The notes: generated by a model not told the origin, from the sequence alone. DNA of 64,000 bases from Blastobasis lacticolella (GCA_905147135.1 LR990060.1:5844001-5908000), one strand, 5' to 3'. Counted from the first letter of the stretch, positions 21,401 to 36,400 are shown. A program made the numbers and translations.

Positions 21401-24400
21401 CTTACTTGGGCGTAATATTCCTGGCAGCATTCGGGTTGCCAGGTGTCAGCGTTGAAGGTGTGGGCGTGTGAAGCAATGGACTCGTGCCCCAGTCCTGAGA
21501 ACAAATATACACAAGAATTATTTATTGCTTACAACGGAAATGTATGGAAAGTTGTATGAATGTAGGAGAGGGAAAAGAGGTGTGCTAGGATCGTAATTTG
21601 TGGCACTCGATTCGATAGTCTCTGCCTAAAGCTGTAGGATACGGGCGTGTGTATGTTTGTTTAGTGTTTAATGATTGATAAAAATTATCACATTCAAAAT
21701 TACATAAAATCGTATTCAAATTATAAAAAACACTATTTTAAATTATCCATCCTTTGGGTTGAGTTTTATAGGGGCAATTTGTTTACACTTTTGATCTTGA
21801 ATTTTATCTCCGAGTTTGAGTGACTTCTAAATTCTAATGAATCACAAAAGTGGTGTGTGTAGGATACCTGCGTGTGTATGTGTATTCAGTATTTAATGTG
21901 GTTTCTTCCCATTTCCATAGATTCAGGGGGGGAAACGTGTGACGTTACATCTGTGTGTATGTCTATCTTTACTCACCCTAGCCAAATGCGAATGCCGTAA
22001 CGGCGTGGCGTGGTGTGCGGGCGAGTTGAGGAACTGCGAAGGGCTGAAGGGCAAGGCTTTTATGGGTGTTCCCGAAGCCTCGGCCGCTTCTAGAGCTTTG
22101 GTTATGGCGTCCGTCCATCCCTGGAAAAGGAGAAAGAATCATTATTATTAGAGGAATTAAAGTCAGAAGTGTTGTGGTTGGTAAAATACAGAGCTGTTGT
22201 TTTTTACTCTTTAGCAGCAGGTCAGGATTACTCCTGGTAATCCTGACCTGGTTGAGATTACTCTCAACCGGCGTAAATGTACGAAAAGATGTATGAATGT
22301 GGAAGAGGCAAAAGTGGTGTGTCAGTTATAAGAGAGGTAGGGCATAGCGGGGTATCTCGTTCGAATTGGAGCCGCCCGACTGGGGAAGTACCTCCACCTT
22401 ACAGAATATCGCAGCTAAATAATACTCTTTTAAATAGTATTGTGTTTCTGCCGGTGAGTAAGGTTTCCAGTGCTCCATGGGGTGGGAATATGGGGAACCG
22501 TGCCTTTGGCAGTGGAGTAGCTTTTGACTTTTTGCTGCCAGAGCAACGTGTTATAGGAGTAGGCAACGCATTGGCGATACTCTTGGTGTTGCTAATGTCT
22601 ATAGGCAGTGGTGACTACTTCCCATCAGGTGGCCCGCTTGCTTGTTTGCCTATCGTATGCCATAAAAGAAAAAAGTATCCTAGTTTGTGGCACTCGAGTC
22701 TCTGCCCACCCCTGTGGGATGTATGTGTATGTATAATATGATAATGAAAGCACAGACATGAGGCATTTCATCATAGTCCTCACAGTGACAACGCACCTGC
22801 AGTTCTGCATTTTTGTTACTTCTAACTTAAATGTAGGAATTGTAGATGTTTTGGGCGACAGTTACCACTTACCATCAGGTGGGCTGTCTGTTGGTTTGTC
22901 ACTGAGTAGCATAAAATAATAACAATATTCCACAACGATACAATACAACTCACGTCGTGGTTCGGAGTTATGACGTGCCGTCTCCCCTTTCTTCTTAGTA
23001 TGGGCGGCGCTGCGGTATCCAGTTATCACTACACTACATATTATAGAATATTGAGATTGAGTTTGTCAATCTGTCTGTCTGTCAGTCTGTCTACCAGTCT
23101 GTTCGCAATAAACTCAAAAACCACTGCAACTATCATGCGGTTTTCACCCATAAACAGAGTGATTCATGACGACGGTTTACTCGATAGTCTCTCTCTCTAG
23201 TATATACAGGGTGTTTCATAATACATGTATAAAGCCGTGAACTGGATGGAGTGCTAAACGTATTAAAACGATAGGTACAATTATTTTTTTCGTGCGTGGA
23301 ATAGTTACCGAGAAAATGACTATCGAACTTTTTCTTTTTCAATGTCGATAATCACATTTTGAAAACGAAAGACCGCATCTCTAGAAATCAGTTGTAATAG
23401 ATCACTCAAGTTCATAATCAGGTCAATCAACTGAATAATACAATTTTACCAGTTACAGATAGGATATAGGTTTTGTGCCTTTAAGTCTTTTCTACCTACC
23501 GTTTCATATGAGTTTTAAAATTCAATCTAAAGATCACTACGATCAATACCTCAAGTGGCTGGTTAATAAAATTATTATTACAAGCAGCTCGTGAGCAGTC
23601 CGGCACAAAAACAAGACATTTCGATGTTTGTTTCTACTTTAATTTATTTGTTTTTTGTTGCCTTCAACACAATGTTGCACCTAGGTACATAGTCTTCAAA
23701 CTAATTGCGAAAACACAATAAACAATAATAGGCAAAAAAGTTACAGCTTGATTTCGCGTCTGCGCCATATCTTCTATTGTACTAGGCAGTCATGACTGAA
23801 GCAGGTGGACTATGTACGGGATACTGATATCACAGGGTGTCCATAAAGTACATTCACTAGATTTTAATATTTTTGGAAAGTGCAGCAAAACTACACGATT
23901 TTGTTGTTATACTTTTTTGTCTATTTTTTCACTCAGTTTACATCCTGTTGAATGCATGTGGTGAGTCTTGGCACAAGTTTATGCATTTCTCGTTGAACTT
24001 TTCCGCCAGCTCCGAAATAAGGAAAGATGTCATTTTAGTACCTATCTAATAGTAATTATTAAATTCTACTCATGTTTGAATTCAAGAAGGTGAATATTAA
24101 ATTTGAATAGCTGAAAAAATACCTAGCAACACTATTTACGTACTAGGATTTAAGCATTTAGGTTGCAGGCAACAAACATGCAGAACAGCAGATGCGTTGT
24201 CACTGTGAGGACTAAGATGAAATGCGTCATGCCTGTATTTGCACTGGCTTATTTTATGGACACCCCACGTACTAGGCGCAATATTAAGGAGGTCTAAATA
24301 ATCCGTTTTGTATTTTTTGGTTTCGAGGGTTCTGTACAAAAAAATATTGCAATCAATTATGATTTTAATTCAAAAGGTTCATTCATAGTTTTTACGAAAG

Positions 24401-27400
24401 TGCACCACCACCTAACTAATAGCAAAGTAGTCTTATTCAAATTACTGTAGCATATTAATGTAGCAAACTCTAATTAATGTAACATCTTTGTCTTTTTACG
24501 AGTTTGCTTTCTCATGTCATGTCTGTCAGTCATGTTTCAGTGTCGCGTAGGTAATCGTACCTATCGTTTTCACGAACATTTCTTATCAACTAAAATTAAC
24601 TTAATGATTCTTAGTTGATGGAGCTTTACCTGTAAATATCCCATGCTTCACCCAATTGGAGAACCTAGGTCACCTAGGTGGAGCACGGACCCAAACACAA
24701 TTTTAGAAATTACTGTCTAGGTTACTGTCATTGTACCAAACTACCCGATAAAATCGTGATAAGCAAATGTAGGCCATCGCCATAAGGATTATTATTAAGC
24801 CCACAGTTGGATTCGCTTGAGACTCACTTTAACAAATAAAAAAAAAATCAACATTATGGTGCAACTACCAGGAGAACATAAAACGAGAGAACATAAAAGG
24901 CGAAATATGTTAGACCCCTAAAACACGGATCCCTAAGTACGAATCCTTTTGCACGTGCCGTCAAGGTCAAGGCCGGCGCCGGAGCTGTGGCGGCGCTTTT
25001 GACATCAAAATAGAAACTGAAAGCTACAAAATCTAAAAATAGAATACTTTGGCGGGCCGTTCTTTATTTTGTGGTTTGACCCACGGCGCGACTTCCATTG
25101 ACGAAATTTGCCTACTTTCGCGTCGTATTCGTTCATTCAGTTTTTAGCTTTTCGCGTGACCGAAATGATTGTTGCGTTGTAGTTGTAGGATACCTAAGTA
25201 CCTATTGTGAAGATAACTGTGATAAGAGTGTTAACGATGTGAACGAATGATTTATAGCTTCAGGTACCAGTATTAACGTAGTCTTGTCTGTGTTCAGCGT
25301 TCAACGTTTAAGTATTGTGATAATCATTATTCTGTGTATGAATGCAAGCTAGCAGTAGGCCAAACACCATGGTACCTACCTATTTACGTATTGCATAGCA
25401 ACCAGAGCCTGCGTAGTGTTGTGTATCTGTGTGTATGGAGTGTACCTACCTAGCTACGCTACGATACGAGTGCAAGCTTACTTGATAGTTAATACCTATC
25501 AGTCATCCGAGCCACAAGAAAGCAAGAAAGTATGGCACCTGACGCTGTTTGTTTTCATAAAATAACTTTAAAAAGGTACGTACCTACATGCTTTAAAGGT
25601 CTAGGTTCTAGCTAGACTTTAAGATATGCTACCTAGCTAGTACCTAATCGTAACGTTAGGAGGTTCTTTTCCGACGGGAAATAGGCAGAAAAGACAACGC
25701 TTTTATCTGTTCATGAAAACATGTAGGTATTTAGTAAAACCTGTCTGTAATCTGTTTCAACAAAACTAGTCTCATAAGTGGTTCCCTACGCTACGTAGGT
25801 CCCTAGATGAGTGAACCATTTTAGTAGGACATACCTACCTACCTACTGTAACGATCACTATGTACCATGAGCTCGTCACCATACAATTTAATTATATATA
25901 TCATATGTTTGTAGTTGATGGACTTTGGAAATGAATACGCATATCATACGCAGAGCAGTGGTTGGTTAAAAAATAGTTTTCTTATCATGATTGCTTTTAA
26001 CAAATGCTCTCAAATACTTAACCAAAACTTGGTTTTGTAATAAACTAAAACAATTTATTTGACGATAAGAGAAATATTTTACTTCAAAAGCCCGTAATAA
26101 ATTTACGCTATAGATTGGTTGGACGACAGGCAAAATATCGTCAATATTTTAAATGCTTGGCGTCAAGTATGGGACTCAAGTAAAATACTCACAAGTGATA
26201 GTGATGTGAAATTCATACAAATACGTTCCAACGAAATATCGAAATAAATAATTGAATAAAAGCACACCTAAATATTAAACGAGTCTAGAATTTAATTTTA
26301 ATCTACTTGTTTGATGACTCAAATGGATTTGCTTCATAGGAATTAAATATCTCTATACTCAGTCTGATGAAACATTACATCGAGTTTATAGTACCTAAAA
26401 TGTCTTTATATTGTTTACTTTCTTTATATTCCCTACATTATAAATTTTGGTCTAAAGAAATTTCACATCGAATCCATTTGCTTACGTATTTTTGTTTGCG
26501 TTGTTTAAATTTAATCGACTCGGTAAATAAATAAAACGTCGTATACACACATCCCTACATCCCTAGCTGTTGTAACGTTTAACTATTTTCGGTTTATCAG
26601 GAACATTTTGTAAAATTTATGGATGTGCGAACGTTATAAGAGCACTCGCTTTAGACCTCATAAACTTAGAAATATTTCATTTTTTGTTTGTTTGAAATAT
26701 TGAACTGTGGGAATTTTGACGATAACGATTTTAAGCAAGGTGGCCATAGTAGTAGAAACGGGACAGTCAGCCCTTGGGTCGCGTCGCGTAAACATCATCG
26801 TATCCATTTCCGTAACTAAGAACCCCAGGCTTTTCCAAATTTCCTCAAAAAAATTCATTTCAACTCGCGTATAGTTTGTTAAATTAATTAGTGCTTCATT
26901 AATTTGTGTTATCTTTCAGCTTTGTGTCGTTTTTTTTCGTTCTCTATCTATTTCTTAATCTACGTAGTGTCAGTGATTTGGTTTGTTTTACATTTGTCTT
27001 TGTTTCTAAGTTTCAAAAGCGTAAGTTACATTTCCATTACTTTTATGGTAGTTAAGAGTATTTATTAGGGCTCTTAGAGATTTCAACATAAGTGTGAAAG
27101 GTGATTAAAACACAATTTTTTAGGAAAATATTACCAAATTAAATATCATCAGTACACACCCTCACTGAATAAAAAACTATAAAACTAACCTGGGACACAG
27201 TTTCGGATGTGACATCGAATACACTCTAAGAGAATGAGTCCGGCATGAATCCCGACTTGGTCTTCGATGGCCTAGGCGCTCTAACTAAGTCTACGCCTAG
27301 GTTTGCCGCCGAATTCTGGTACGATTTTGGCCCATGTTCCGTTTAATACCCTTTGTGCTTTTAAAGCTTTAATGACATTTTCCTACGGACATGAATCTCG

Positions 27401-30400
27401 AGTTTGGATCGAAACCTGGCCCGAGTCGTTATCGTCCCTCACATCTTACACACGCGAAGTAAATAAAATTTAAATAATAGTCTCTCCTTTGACTCGTGAG
27501 TCGATAGGAGGACCTTAATAATGTCTGACGAGATGATCGGAATATGTGTGACGGTTTGAGCGAAGTAGACAATAGGTCACTGGTTCGTTTGATTTCGAAG
27601 GCTTTGCTGGTTGGCTGAGATATGAGGTGTGTTGGGAGTCTCAGTTCCTTATCGATTAGGTAGGTTTTCCGAGACCTAATGGCCTCTATTCTATATTATT
27701 TAAGTAAGGATAACGTTAGGGTTTCGTAATCATAGGGTTAGAGTGGCCACAGAAGAAAGAAGAATCCGTTGCCGTTTCGAGTGCTGTCAAAGCTAAGTCG
27801 CATGTTTACTTTACTTATACTTTGTTTGATTTTTGTACGGATTTTATAAATTGTTTGACTATTTCGATTTGCGTGGATCACATTTAAATAATCTTATTTA
27901 CGCGGATTTATGTTTTATTCGTTTCATTTTTAAGGATTTTGATACTTTTATTTAGGTGAACTAAATTTTATTCATTTGCGATAATCTTCCGAATATTCGT
28001 GCGGTTGAATTACAGAGAATGGTTATAAATCTTGCATATTACTTGGGACGTTTTTCAAAATGTGTACACAACGTAATAGGTCTGAAAATTTAAATCAATA
28101 ACTAGACGATCACTTCCTTATGGCCAAATCACAATATGTGAAATGATATTTATTATGTTATGTCTACTCTTTATAGGTAGATACTCGTATGTGTGTATTT
28201 ATACAGACAGATAGGTATTAGGGTGACTAAGAAGCTACACTACCTACCTACTTATTTGTGTAGAACGATTTATCAATTGAACGAATTCTGTTTTAGTTAT
28301 GTAGCTATCTTTAGTATGTTTTTCAAGAACGTTGGTGGCTGGGCGGTTGAGTATCCGACGTAAGCGAGAGAGGTGCCGGGTTCGAATCCCGCTGTGGCAA
28401 TGTACCAATGACTCTTTTCTGAGTTCAGTGGCGTTACTGTCATACAAGCCCAAAAGCCGGGCTTGCCTTATAAAAATAATTATCGATAAAAAATCAAAGA
28501 TAATGCGAGCGCGAAGTATTTAAAGTTCGCGCTCCTAATGCATTTCAAACTGCCGCGCCGCAAAGCAGCGCCATCGTGCGCCCAGGTTACGAAACACGAT
28601 CCGAACGCACACGCAAGTTGAGGAAATTGAGACTCGGTCAGTCATCTCGCTCGCACGCGCTGGCTTGTAAGCGGGCTTTGATTCCGGCCGGTATGTCTCT
28701 TTCTTACATATGAAAACTGTCCTATAATGAGATATAACTATACGTTTGTTTATATGGTAAATTGTACGAGACTTTAAGCCCTGCATGCGTTTGAAGTTGT
28801 ACACGGATCTTTGAAATTGGCAACTTCGCGCATGCGCAGTAGGTACGTTTGTTGAATGCTGTAATACGTACCAACTTCACTATTGTTTTGTTTGAGCCGT
28901 TTGGGCGGATAAGTAATTAGTTTTTTGTTGTGTTTGTGTTGTGTTTTGTAGTAAAAGTGATTTAATTAGATTGATTAACAATAGACGAAGTAGAGTCCCT
29001 TGTGATGGTTTAAAATGTGCACAAGTTTTGATTTGCATGGAAAAGGTAAAGTTTATAATCATTTCTCAGAAAATAACAAATTATTTCCGTAATGTGGCAA
29101 GGGGATGGATTTATTTTTAATAACCGTAAAAACTACACAAACTTCATCTCTCGGCTTGCCTTACTCTGAACCCCTAGGCACGCCACTGTCTGAGTTATGT
29201 ACATTAGTTGAAATTAACCGATGCTCCTATGGTGAGGGAAACATCATGATGAAATCTGCAAATTCTGGCAACTGAAATTGTAACCATGATCCAATCGAGT
29301 CAGGTTCCCCTGGTAGCAGGGTCATGGAGGTCAGATGGTAGTCGCTCCACTGTAACAAATTCTTTTCTCTCCACAAAATTATTAGACTATGGTCCATGAT
29401 CTAGGATTTGGCAGATTAGGTAATTAATTGCAGTAGAGCGACTACCATCTGACATTCCTGGCTCCTAACCCTGCTACCAAGGGAACCTGACCAGATTGGA
29501 TCATGGTTACTTACACATTCAGTCGTCTGAACTGAATGTGTAAGTTTCATCACGATGATTTCCCTCACCGTAAAAGCATCGGTTAGTATTCAGCTACTGT
29601 GCATAACTTAGAAAAGAGTTAGTGGTACATGGCGGCAGTGGGATTCGAACCCGGTACCTCACGCGTACGAGTCGGATACCGCAACCTTAGGCCACCGACG
29701 CTCCGACTATTTAAGCATACCTACCTATCGAAAATAATTAGTGTAGGCAAGTTCCTAGTTAATTTGGTAGAGCCTATTCATAAGTAGGTAACATTTAGTA
29801 CGACGCCTGGTAGTAAGATGAAGGAGGTTGGTTTGTTTTGATATGAATGGCACGAGGTTATTACTCGTCCTTATGGTGTGTACACACTCAACGTACGCCA
29901 ACGAAGGGCTGTCGGCCGAATTATTTGGACTTCTAAGGTCTAATACTTGCATTTCGTGGTCAAGCAAACGATCTTTGGGAGTTTTGGGAACCGATTCGGG
30001 CTCGTATTTGCACGTTTGTTTGTTGGCCTTCGGTATCCGCCCAAACTGCGATTGGATGATTACTTCTATCCGTTTGATGTTACCGCCACGCTGCACTGCG
30101 GATTGCCGGCTGGCACACGCCAACGGACAATCGTTAGTCGAAACTGGTGCGCGTCACACATCGCCCGGTGTGTACGCAGCATTAGGCTCCTGGTAGTAGG
30201 CTTGAGGAGGTTGCTTTGTTTCGATAGGGGTCGCACGAGGTTATTAACCTGTTTTTTATATGATCATCAACTTGAAATAGAGCTGCGCTTCAACGTAGTC
30301 GATATGGTTATTTATCTTTAAAAATTCATTTTTTTTATTAAAATTAAAATTCAATGTCCGGATAAAATGAAGTCGCCAGTGCACTCTTTGAAAGCTCTAC

Positions 30401-33400
30401 TTTAACACCCTTTCGGCTTTATACATGTATTATGAAACACCCTGTATGTATGTGTGTGTGTATATGTGTGTATGGTAATATGACAGTGATACAATACAAC
30501 TCACGTCGTGGTTCGGAGTTATGACGTGCCGTCTCCCCTTTCTCCTTAGTATGGGCGGCGCTGCGGTATCCAGCTTTTTGGTCGGCGACGTATAGACAGC
30601 TGGGACGATTATCTCTTTGGACGATTCCGCTTGCACTTGATATGTAACTGTGGGAAAGGAGTTTTTATTTATTTAGATTTTTTTAGGGTGTGATTTCGAC
30701 GGCATCTCAAGGCATCTTTATTGTGTCAGTAAAAAAAGTCTCCGACAAAAGAAAACATATCAAGTAAATAAATATTCTTGGGACAATTCACACAGCGCCA
30801 TCTAGCCCCAAAGTAAGCAAAGCTTGTGTTATGGGTGCTAGATAGTAAACTACTTATATGTAATACATACTACACCCAGACCCGTAACAGAAATTTAAAT
30901 TCATCATTTCAATTTCTGCTCGGCCGGGAATCGAACCCGGGATGTTAACCAATTGAACCACTCAGGTCGATGTTGCTATACCAATACTTACAGCCTACAA
31001 AAATATAGTAGTATGTATAGTGATATTTACCTCCATTCTGATTGGAATTCTCATTCGAAATAGTTGCTTGAGTCAAATAGTTTTTGATGGGCGAGTTTGA
31101 TGGCAGCGTTTCTATATTGACGAATCTGGAACGAAAATAAAAAAGAGATTGGTTTAAAAATAATAAATATTTCAAGTCTTGCATGTTTGTAACATAAAAA
31201 TAAAGAATAAGTGTATCCGTTGTTCTTTGGAACACTGGATAAGACAAAATAAAAATATAAATTAAAAAAAAATTTACGGTTCGGGGATGTTTAATATTAG
31301 TGCTTTAAGTTATCTTAAATACAATACCTGAACTACATTGCATAAATCAATCGTAGAAAAACCACCTATAGATACGCAATTCATAAAAATACAACAGAAT
31401 ATACTACAGTATAGACAGACAATAATAGTACAAATCAATTTATAGATAGTACTAAGCTGATACAGATACGATACTTTGCCATGGTATTTAAATTATGTTT
31501 GGGATATTTTGATGTAAAACTAAAAACCTAGGATTCGTGAAAATCCCCGCCAGTGGGAATTGTCAATTTTTTTTTCAAAATTTCTACTGTTCTAATAAAT
31601 ACATCGGTCTGGGGATTTCACCATGGACGTGAGGGTATAAGCTCTAGTAAACTAGTTTCACGAAACTAGCTCTTACTGTGAGGAAAAACATTCAGGCGAC
31701 TGAATGTGTAACCATGATCCAATCTGATCAGTAGCCGTATTCACAATGATTCGAAACCGCTTCCGAACGATTCGACACGAAATTCATGAGCGGCGAATCC
31801 GTGTCTATCGATTCGAAAACTGTTCTTTCACTACACATATTATCGGGTTTGTTACCACGGTTAGTATTGTTTTTACCTCGATATTTCGACGCAGTTGCAT
31901 GCGTCATGGTCACGAGTTGACTGGTGCCGCTGTGTGAAGTCGCTCCTAAGGACAGACATATCGGTCCACCCTCTTTCGGATTCGACGATTACCCTCACTT
32001 TGAACTCTCGAACCACTACCATTGTTACTCGCTTGATTCCCACGACACACGAAACTCACTACGTCTTTACGCGAAACTGAAATCGAACTACTTTTACGAT
32101 TGTATACATTTAACACTGGATTCCACGCACTGGACAGTTTAAACCCATCTTCACGATTAAAATTTTTGTATTTGGTTATTTCTATTGCCTCCCGCACTAG
32201 GCGTGGTATATAGTGACGTTCCTTCGACAGTACTTGGGGGTTATGTAACTCGATCCAATGATTCGTTTCGCTTTGAGTCAGGTGTTGTGCTATATCGAGG
32301 TAAAAACAATACTAACCGTGGTAACAAACCCGATAATATGTGTAGTGAAAGTGTAGTGAGTAACCACGAAAGTCTTAAAATCGAAAACTGTCATTCTGAA
32401 TCCTAGAAACTCTACTCTCTATAACATATGAAAATTTCATCAAGATTAACTGAAACCACATTTTCCTAAATACTTTTGCAGGGGTCCTTTGTCGATTATT
32501 CCGAATCCGATTTCCGAGCCATTGTGAATACGGCTACAGGTTCCCTGGTAGGGTCACGGAGGTCACATGGCAGGCGCTCCACTGTAATTACCTGATCTGC
32601 CAAATCCTGGGTCATGGTAAAGGCGGACCCCGAGCCCTCATGACCAACTTGAATTTGAGACTGGATTGGGGTTTGCGGAAATAATTTGAAATTAAGTATA
32701 TATTGATTTGAAATTGAGACAGTTATTGACTATTTTAGTTAGTATTTAATTAGTCTAAATAGTACTATATTTACTCACTTGAAAGGTGATTCGACAATTT
32801 CAACAGTATCCGCTGCCACCATGCCCCTTCTATCGGGCGACTGTCGCAAACTCTGCATCGAACTACTCTGTTGTATGCTGTTCTGTTGTATGTTGCTCTG
32901 TTGTATATTGTTTAATTGATTCTTCAACAATTGTCGACATTGAAGGACTTGTTTCGAAGCTTGGCTCGTTGACGAGGAATTGCTTTGGGCTGAATCGTTG
33001 AAGGCGTCCCATGGTTGCTGTTGGGAATACAAGAGGTTATGTTTTTTTTGCTACTCCGTGGTTGGTGAGCGGTAACTTTTTTTTTTACCACTACGATCTA
33101 CCTATCTGACAAGTAGGTAGATCATTGTAATTACAATCTAGCCTAAAGACTAATGAGTAATTTAAATTTAACATAATTATCTAAGATAGAATAATATAAG
33201 AATGTGTCCCTTAACACCTTTTCTTACGGTCTCTATTAAGGGGAAGACACATTGCGAAGAAACAGATATAGAAATAGATAAGGCAATGGTACAGAAGACT
33301 ACTCAAAACTAGTATAAAAGGCGCTAAACATTACTATGTGCTTCCATAGATATGCTAGCTCATGTTATATTGGTTTATGTTAGGTTAATGGGCGGTGATA

Positions 33401-36400
33401 ATGAATAATGATTTTATATTACTAATTTAAATTCATAAATGTTAATGGTTAACCCAGATTTAACACACTACAACACTAACACAAATCGACACTACATACA
33501 AAACGAAGACACCCAAATTTACAGCAAACTACATACACATTTGACACTACACAAAAACAAACTATTCAGTATTATATTTACAAAAACTACAAAACTACAT
33601 TTAACTACAACTACATGACTTGTGTGTTAAGCGCTCGGTAGTGCGGAAGAACAAGTTCAAAATATTTACTCAACTAATTGAATAGGAAGAAAACAACACC
33701 GCGGCAAATAAAAATAAAGGTAAGTTAATCATTATTTTACGTAATGTTGACAGAAATGGGGAATCAGTATAAAGTTCAATCAACAACGAATGCATTGATA
33801 TCGTAAGGCGCTGTCCTAATTACCGACGGTCGTGCGACCATGGTCGTAGGACGGACGCCGCCCGACCAATAGGAGGACTCAAAACCGGCCGTCGCACCAC
33901 CGTTACCAATTAGGACAGCGCCTAAGAAGTACTAGGCATCGACTAGACTAGAACAACGACGCTCGCTCAGATGCATTTTATCGAAAACTGTTTATTTTGA
34001 TTCCACATTTACGGAGACATGTCGTTTTGAGTAAGAGATGAATAACCTAAATCCATAGACTGGATCTATTTCTGTGTCTAAATAGGATTTTCAATACTTA
34101 TTTTCGAAAGTATAGTTATTATTTATTATTTTCTCGTAAAAGCTATAATTCTCGCGCGAAGGCTACCATGTCTTAGGCCTATCATTGGATTGGACCCTGG
34201 CTTTCGAGATACGATTTTTTAGACACTAATCTAACTTGTATAAATACGATGTGCCCAAGCAGGTCGCGAACCTCCCACAATAAATATGAACTATCGTCAT
34301 ATTTATATCATAATTATCAAGTTATACGCCTCTCAACCATATCCTGCCAAATCCTGGACAACGATCAAGGCCGATTTTAATACTCTCATCACTCAAAACG
34401 ACACCTCTAAACGAAAATAAAAAGGAGAAAAAAAGCAAAAAGCAACGCACATCATTATAGGCGACTTGCACCCTCTGTTCTTCTACACTCGTATTAATTA
34501 CATTGTCGTAGTTTTTCCTCGTGTGCCTTCGTCGTAGTTGTTCGAAACTGTCTAGGAGGTCAGGTTCGTACTTTCGCCTCATTGTGGAGTTCCAATGGTT
34601 CTTTATTGCGTTGTCTGTCCTGGAAAATTGTAATAGGGGTTTTAATATTGTTTTTTTTTGTCATCAGCTACACTATCATCACAGCCCATAACAGTCCACT
34701 GCAGGACTTAGGGCCTCGAAAAGGGAGGTTATTGCCATAATCTCCACGCTCGGCAGGCGGGTTGGAGATCGCAGTGTTTAAATATAACAATGGAAATGCT
34801 GCTGCCCATTTTCCATACTACGGAGACTCTTGATATTTTGCCTCGAAAACATTAGTCGCCTTGTACGACACCCATGAGTGTAAGGGGTTGGTGCTATTCT
34901 ACTCTGCCGGACACCATGCGGCCGGGGTATTAATATTGGTTTATAAATAGAGTAAATAAAGGGTACGACTCGTAAGCGAGAGATACCGGGTTCGAAACCC
35001 GCTGCCGCCATGTACCAATGACTCTTTTTCTGAGTTATGTACATTAGTTGAATGCTATCCGACGCTCTTATGGGAAGGAAAAAAGTGATAAAACCTGCAC
35101 ATTCAGGCGACTGAATGTGTTATCATGATCCAACCTGGGGGTCTAAAAAGGCCACATTAGCGTTTCACATTGTGATTCATATTAATTCGTCACAAACTTA
35201 GCTACAGCGTCGCTGTTGTCGACATTGACAAGATAATTAAAAATGGCGTCACTTAGTTCCAGTTTTGGCCACCGGATCAGATAAGTTTGTGGCACTCTAA
35301 TATTTATCATAATATGTAGCATTTTTAGACGATGGCGGGCACCAAATCAGAAAGTTCCTCAGAATATTCCCCATCGTACAGTTGGTAGAACAAACCCAGG
35401 TAAAGAATCCCTTTGGTCATATATGGTTCCGCATGAAGATTTACTCACAACAACACAATACTATTTAAAATACGTAGCATTATTTGTCTGTGGTATTCTG
35501 TAAGGCAGGGATATTTCCCCAGTCGGGCGGCTCCAAGTTAATAAATAAATATTCTTGGACAAATTCACACAGCGATATCTAGCCCCAAAGTAAGCAAAGC
35601 TTATGTTATGGGTGTTAGATAACTGATATACTACTTATATCCCACCATGCCCTGCCTATCTTGAAAAGGGTTTTGCCATAATCGTAGCGTGAAACCTAGC
35701 AGGCCTTAGAGATCTCAGTATTGTAAAACAAAACACATAATTTGGCTGCCCATTTTATGGTCAACGCAGGTCTTAACTGGTTCATAATGTTTATGTAACT
35801 TATGAAGCAATAAATAAATAACTCTATATAAAGATTATTATATTTAAAGATTTGTACGCCTCAGCATGCGGACAAAGGATAGAGAAACTATTGAAGATAA
35901 TGAAAACATCTATAATACCTATCTCTTACAAATAAATATTTTGAATCTTTGAATCTCCGAAATATTATTCGCCTTGTACAACAACAACCAGGGATCGCAC
36001 GCGAACGAAGTCGCGGATCCATAGTCTTATAATTTTAGTAAGTAGTAGGATAACCTAACCGATAGATGTCGGAAAACACCCGACAACGCCTACACAATAC
36101 TCAAAAATTCCCAAACTCCAGATACAATTTTAATGAAACAAAACTAAGAATCTATCGATTGAAAGAACCGCAACGAAATCGGTCGAACCAAAATAAGATA
36201 ATATCTCATAAGTAAGCTTTGCTTACTTTGGGGCTAGATGGCGCTGTGTGAATTTGTCCAACCATATTTATTTATTCCTATTTCTGTGGTTCGGGAGCTA
36301 CGACAGCCAGACACACAGACACACATCACTTATAACATCGGGTCAGTAAAAAATAACGAGTTATTTACCTGCCGGGCAACAATTTTGCTATTTTGGCCCA

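Noticed and set aside
29828..30196. Long open frames on both strands, one starting with a hydrophobic run like a signal peptide
   Set aside because: Three mutually overlapping frames and internal repeated units point to a transposon; no family motif is visible.
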